Source: Phorcus lineatus (Eukaryota; Mollusca; Gastropoda; Trochida; Trochidae). From it: a DNA stretch of 64,000 nt. Location of the stretch: the NCBI GenBank assembly GCA_921293015.1, contig OV121090.1, positions 38,188,533 to 38,252,532 of the forward strand, given 5' to 3'. The notes beneath the pieces are model-generated. The model was not told where the DNA came from. It saw nothing but the letters and a program-made list of their open reading frames with translations, and ran no database searches. Below are positions 60,001-64,000 of the stretch, piece by piece (position 1 is the stretch's first letter; every line of letters starts with the position of its first letter). A program made the translations under genes and the position numbers.

Positions 60001-61640
60001 CTTCCCATTTTCTCCTAGGCCTCAACCCATTTCAAACGAACTGCAACAAATGGTATACCAACACTACTAGACATTGGAAATCATTGGCTTCTGAGTATGC
60101 AGGATTGTCATTAGTTGTTTGGTTTCTGACAAGTGTGACCATAGATTCCTGTTTGTCCTCCTCAAAGTTCAATCAGATCTCTCAATGGTTCAATTTGCCA
60201 TCTTGAAGTTCACTCAGCAATGGCCTTCACGCAATGTCTTCCTTGACACATATCTAAGATTTTGAACTTATCAAATGATTTATCAGAGGGTCATGTTTCT
60301 TCAGGTAGAAGGGCGACCTACCCCTCAACATCTCTTTGTTTGTAAAGTAAATCCTTAACAGTTAATGTGTTTATTGCTTGTGTGTTTTAGAATAGCAAGA
60401 ATAAGGCGCATGACACGGAACCAACTGTAAACACAAACAGGAACATTCTTTATTATTTCTAACATAAACTTGACAAGGATGTGTTTATCATTGAAAGAGT
60501 TTTAAAAACAATCCACATTTTTAAGGAGTCATGTTTGATGCCACGTACTGCATTTACAACTTGCTGAAGAAAGTAGAAAGATAAGCAAATATTTTCTGAA
60601 ACAAATATTTTGATTTTTTCAAGATGTGAACTCAAATAAAATCCAAATAAAATTGCAAGGCACCCTAGGGCTGAATCAATTTAGACTTTTGGATTTAATG
60701 ATGAATTTAATTAGAAAAAAAAAGTTGCAAAAAATAATATTTCTGTAGGAAAACAAGTGATATAATTGTTTGAGTTAATTAAATAAAAGCAAAATATGCA
60801 CCCTTTATCGCAAAAAAAATACAGGACAAATTTAAAATGTTAACATAGACAATCCATAAATAAAATTTTGATTATTCTTTATTTATCAATTATTTTTTGA
60901 TACGATTTAAATCCATTGTTGAGGACTATACATGAACTCTCATTCCACAGGTATTTACTGGAAAGGGGATTGACCTACATGGATGGCTCTGGGTATTTGT
61001 CCTATTTATGAGGTACATAACCTAATTCCAGGTGTCGCCACATAAAGTTTGTATAAGTACCCACGATATGCCTACCACTGCCATCGGAGCAGCCAGTCGG
61101 ATAGCGATAGGAAGATTTGCTAGTCACTGGTGGGAAGTGGACAGATTGAGAATAGTTCACCCTGCCTTGACTTGGTTAATGATTTTAACAATCCTTCGAT
61201 CTGTTCAAGACTAGTTTAAGTTGAATATCCAGTTTTGGGAGAAAGAGGGAGGGGGTTCTAATGGATGACCCTCCATTTGAAAAAGTTTATTTCTACAATG
61301 GAATTAAGAAAATTGGACACTAAGGGAGTGACCCCTTCCCCCTCCCCTTTAGGTGAATCCTTCCCATTTTTCAAGTCAGATATGATTATAGTAGAACCTA
61401 TTTCATCTTGCTCAGATTAGAACAAAACATCATTGAAAGACATGACATATAAAAGATAATGCATAAAATTCACAGAATTATAAGATAAGGTTCCATGATT
61501 AATGTGGATAGTGCTAATGTTCATCATAGTGTCATTCTTACTTTATGGCTCTTCTTTTATCTTAGATTGCCATTATGACACTGCTACCGGAGTTAAGATT
61601 AATAAAGGAAATTATGATCCTGAAACTGTAGTTCTGGGCC
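57078..61640. other. ADAMTS intron 1, right part
   Basis: No exon recognised. Near 57,905-57,950 agtgggtagtgcacctgactg resembles a tRNA-type SINE head but lacks a proper B box. Confidence 0.4.
58540..58612 (+). mobile_element. Possible LINE/SINE 3' tail
   Basis: gggcctgaggcctttgtact is followed by ggaataaagactgactac and a short tgact-type tandem tail. This is the arrangement at the 3' end of CR1/L2-like LINEs and their SINEs. No reverse transcriptase was seen upstream. Confidence 0.35.
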
Positions 61641-61646
61641 TAGATA

Positions 61647-61732
61647 TTCGAAGCTCTCTTAGTGTAAGATAGTCGTAGGTCAATGTTAATGCATAGTACT
61701 TAAGACTATCTCAGCACTAAGCGAGCTTTGAA
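61647..61732. mobile_element. 86-bp hairpin MITE
   Basis: Left arm ttcgaagctctcttagtg, then agatagtc; right arm gactatct, then cactaagcgagctttgaa. The arms are inverted copies with few mismatches and a loop of about 20 bp. No coding capacity. Confidence 0.65.
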
Positions 61733-62685
61733 AATATATGTCCTGTTTAGTAATGTAAGACATGAATTTCAGATGGTATCGCTCTTTCTCTAACCCAAAG
61801 AGTTGAGTTCCTAGTATTGACATACCGAAAAACAAAAGGTGAGAGTTTTTGCTACCACGTTTTGCACTAAGCAGTACAATAATCGGACAATGCTTAGACT
61901 GCAAAGCATTGCACTGTGGGCCAAAATTCAGATACAAATCATTACAAAAACATTAATATATTGGACATAGAAGATTTCTATAAAAGCCTTATAGCAATTA
62001 TTAAAACAAAATTACATTTTCCGTAAATCACATCAAAATAACAAAGATCTATTCTGGCTAACAATAAACTAGCTGCTACCACAATGAGCTACAACCTGCA
62101 TTCATGTCCAGGCAATTAATTATAAGCTGATTAGTATGCAGGTGTTCTGAGTACACGAGACAGGAAGGTGTCTGCATAATCCATCCCTACCGCAGCCACC
62201 CCCTGACCTGCTCATTAAAACACTGGACAACGCTTTAAAATATCCTGGATCCACCCTCGGTGGACACTAATTGTCTGGCGTAAGTTATGTGATACGTAAA
62301 AATGGTCATCTCTTGGATTGTTTTGCATTTGAAAAATTTGAATATTGCTAATTTGTAGTTAATACAATGCAACACTGTATCCAATACTTCCAGTCTTTCA
62401 GAATAAAATTGAGCTCAGATTTAGATTTTTTAGAATGTTGGTTGTGTGTGGCTAGTAATATTGAGAGATATGCATGATCTGTGCTTTATTTTTTATTTCT
62501 GAAATATTGGTGTTGCAATACCACCATTAGATAGAATTATAGTATTTAGTCAAAGTTTTTGAAATCTTCACTCTTTAATTGTAGGGTGTGAATGAAGGAA
62601 GCTCAATGAATATATTTGCTAACATTTGGAAGTGTGAGTTAACAAAATGGCTACCAAGATATCATAAAAAAGGGAGATTACTCAC
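61733..62685. other. ADAMTS intron 1, start
   Basis: First kilobase of the intron after the propeptide exon. No repeat or gene recognised. First-intron 5' parts often hold enhancers, but nothing here shows it. Confidence 0.4.
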
Positions 62686-63035
62686 CACCCCATTACAGAA
62701 GGAGACAGCCGCTAGTGAGTTATCATGAGACACAACACGGCCCCTGTAGACACAGTCTTTGTCTCCCGTAGTGTCAATGTCCGTCTGAGGAATGCTTTCG
62801 ATATGGCTGAGGTTGGATGCAGGCTTTCGATGGTACACCTTAAAGCCAGGAGCAAGGAGTTTCTTATTGAGTGTGAGTTCAAGATGGAAACTAACACTGT
62901 CTCCGGTGAGATTCAAAAAGAGGTTCCGGACTGTTTCTGGTTTAATGCTGCGTCGATGTCGTATTGTTTTAGCAGGGTTGTTGGACACAAGCTTTCCTTC
63001 TGGGTCTACTTCAGCCGGGTAGACCACAGTGTACT
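62686..63035 (-). CDS. ADAMTS16/18: ADAMTS exon 1 in window: propeptide
   Basis: 350 bp. Acceptor tctctttcag|AG, entered in phase 1, leaves in phase 0 (GGGGTG|gtgagt). Contains YTVVYPAEVD, FLNLTGDSVSFHLELTLNKK, GFKVYHRKP and CVYRGRVV, then AAVSFCNGV. This is the first half of a Pep_M12B propeptide. Since the codon is split at the acceptor, at least one exon with the signal peptide lies to the right; none was recognised before the window ends. Confidence 0.95.
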
Positions 63036-63767
63036 CTGAAAGAGAATAGTCAATATTGAAATGCTTATCATTCTTTGACTAAGAGGAACCTTCATTAAGC
63101 AATGGAATACGATTTCATGACAGAGAATATATCATAGAAGGAAACTAATTGAGAGTCCAGAAAGCTCTGGCCAATTTGATTTTGAAAGTTCCACAATGTA
63201 TACAGAAAGGAAAACATTGGAATATTGATTTTGATATTGAATTTGATAATAGTAATGTTATTTGAAAATATTGAATTAAAATCAGCATGGAATGAGTTTG
63301 TAAATGATATCATTCTTAGACAGTGACTGAAAATCAGCTTTGTTACTAACAGATTCTGTGATATCTATCCAAATGTAACTGTGCAAATGTTTTTTAAGAA
63401 TTAATATTCTGTTTAGAAAACTACTTATTTCTTTCTTTGTCATTCTTTAAAAAAAAATGATAACAAATTATTTAAACTTATAACGAAAAGGTTTTCAACA
63501 AACTTCTTTAAAACAGACAGTGACCAGATAACATTATCTTCAAACATAATTCAATAAATTTAACGAATCTTATAAAAAGACAAAATGACAAATTGAACTG
63601 TTAATATCACTATATATCATGATATAAGAAATCTGCCGCCCCTACTCAGACACCACAATTCTGTATGAGTATGTTCCCAGATGACTCTGCCAATTTCAAT
63701 TTTAAAAGGTCAGAGAAAAATGGTCATAACTAGAATAACAAATTATGTACTTCCTGCTAAAATTGTT

Positions 63768-64000
63768 TTAACCCTTACGTTGCTGAATATTATTTTGACC
63801 AGTTTTGCCCCCGTGGCTGAATTTTCCAGCACTCGCCTCGCTACCGTTATAGCGCAATTAGCCCCTGTGGCCGAATTTTCCAGCGCCGCCAGATGCGACC
63901 GTTTTAACAACATATGGCGTGTTTACATGGCGAAATACGGACATTATCGTCGTTTTATACAAAGCTAGTCGGCGAATCCCGTGTTACAAATGGATGATAC
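63768..64000 (+). mobile_element. Possible piggyBac-like end, running off the window
   Basis: TTAACCCTTACGTTGCTGAA at 63,768 has the TTAA target plus CCCT start of piggyBac-type elements. Inside it the phrase gtggcygaattttccagc occurs twice (near 63,812 and 63,869), like subterminal repeats, and the segment is richer in GC and CpG than its flank. The other end is not in the window, so this is tentative. Confidence 0.4.

Larger units (their letters stand above)
19734..63035 (-). other. ADAMTS16/18: ADAMTS gene (ADAMTS16/18-like), 21 exons in window
   Basis: Secreted zinc metalloprotease that would act on extracellular matrix after furin removal of the propeptide. Exons are listed separately. 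Every junction uses GT-AG and the phases join without a stop across 3,443 coding bases. Domains in order: propeptide, catalytic, disintegrin-like, TSR1, Cys-rich, spacer, TSR2-6, PLAC. The subgroup is judged from LNSFCQWQS, HDHAILLTG, PCDTLGFAPI, KLPGQ followed by QCKWQFG, and the six TSRs plus PLAC. About 1,146 residues are present; vertebrate ADAMTS16/18 have about 1,220, so roughly the first 70 are upstream of the window. Intron sizes run from about 0.3 kb to 27.3 kb, the first being by far the longest. Confidence 0.95.

Overview
The window looks like nuclear DNA from a lophotrochozoan animal, most likely a mollusc. The background is AT-rich, genes are split by GT-AG introns, and many small transposons are scattered through it. 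A tRNA-derived SINE ending in a TTAAACCCC-type tail also fits a mollusc. The species cannot be read from the sequence.

Main gene: the minus strand from 63,035 down to 19,734 carries an almost complete ADAMTS-family secreted metalloprotease. I placed 21 coding exons by splice sites, reading phase and protein motifs. All junction phases agree, giving 1,146 codons plus a stop; only the signal-peptide end lies off the right edge. Domain order is propeptide, furin site, reprolysin catalytic domain (HEIGHNFGMFHD zinc site), disintegrin-like, TSR1, Cys-rich, spacer, TSR2 to TSR6, PLAC. The motifs and the six TSRs plus PLAC point to the ADAMTS16/ADAMTS18 subgroup. Two decayed copies of the PLAC exon follow the stop codon. 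Intron 1 (in window numbering) is 27 kb and holds most of the repeats.

Left part: a minus-strand promoter (TATA box) and a 15-codon first exon with a good 5' splice site lie at 1.81-1.93 kb; the rest of that gene is off the left edge. From 3,989 to 10,160 sits a structurally complete DIRS-type tyrosine-recombinase retrotransposon. It has GC-rich open frames for Gag, RT/RNase H and a recombinase, inverted terminal repeats, and an internal region that copies the joined ends of the element.

Repeats: a 5.3 kb satellite of 90-bp units with higher-order structure (51.8-57.1 kb); several minisatellites with periods of 15, 21, 42, 49 and 70 bp, one starting exactly at an ADAMTS 5' splice site; two TTAA-target MITEs, each with a matching unoccupied site elsewhere in the window; Penelope GIY-YIG remnants; small hairpin elements; a SINE; and a possible piggyBac-like end at the right edge. 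I saw no rRNA or tRNA gene, CRISPR array or prokaryotic-type operon.
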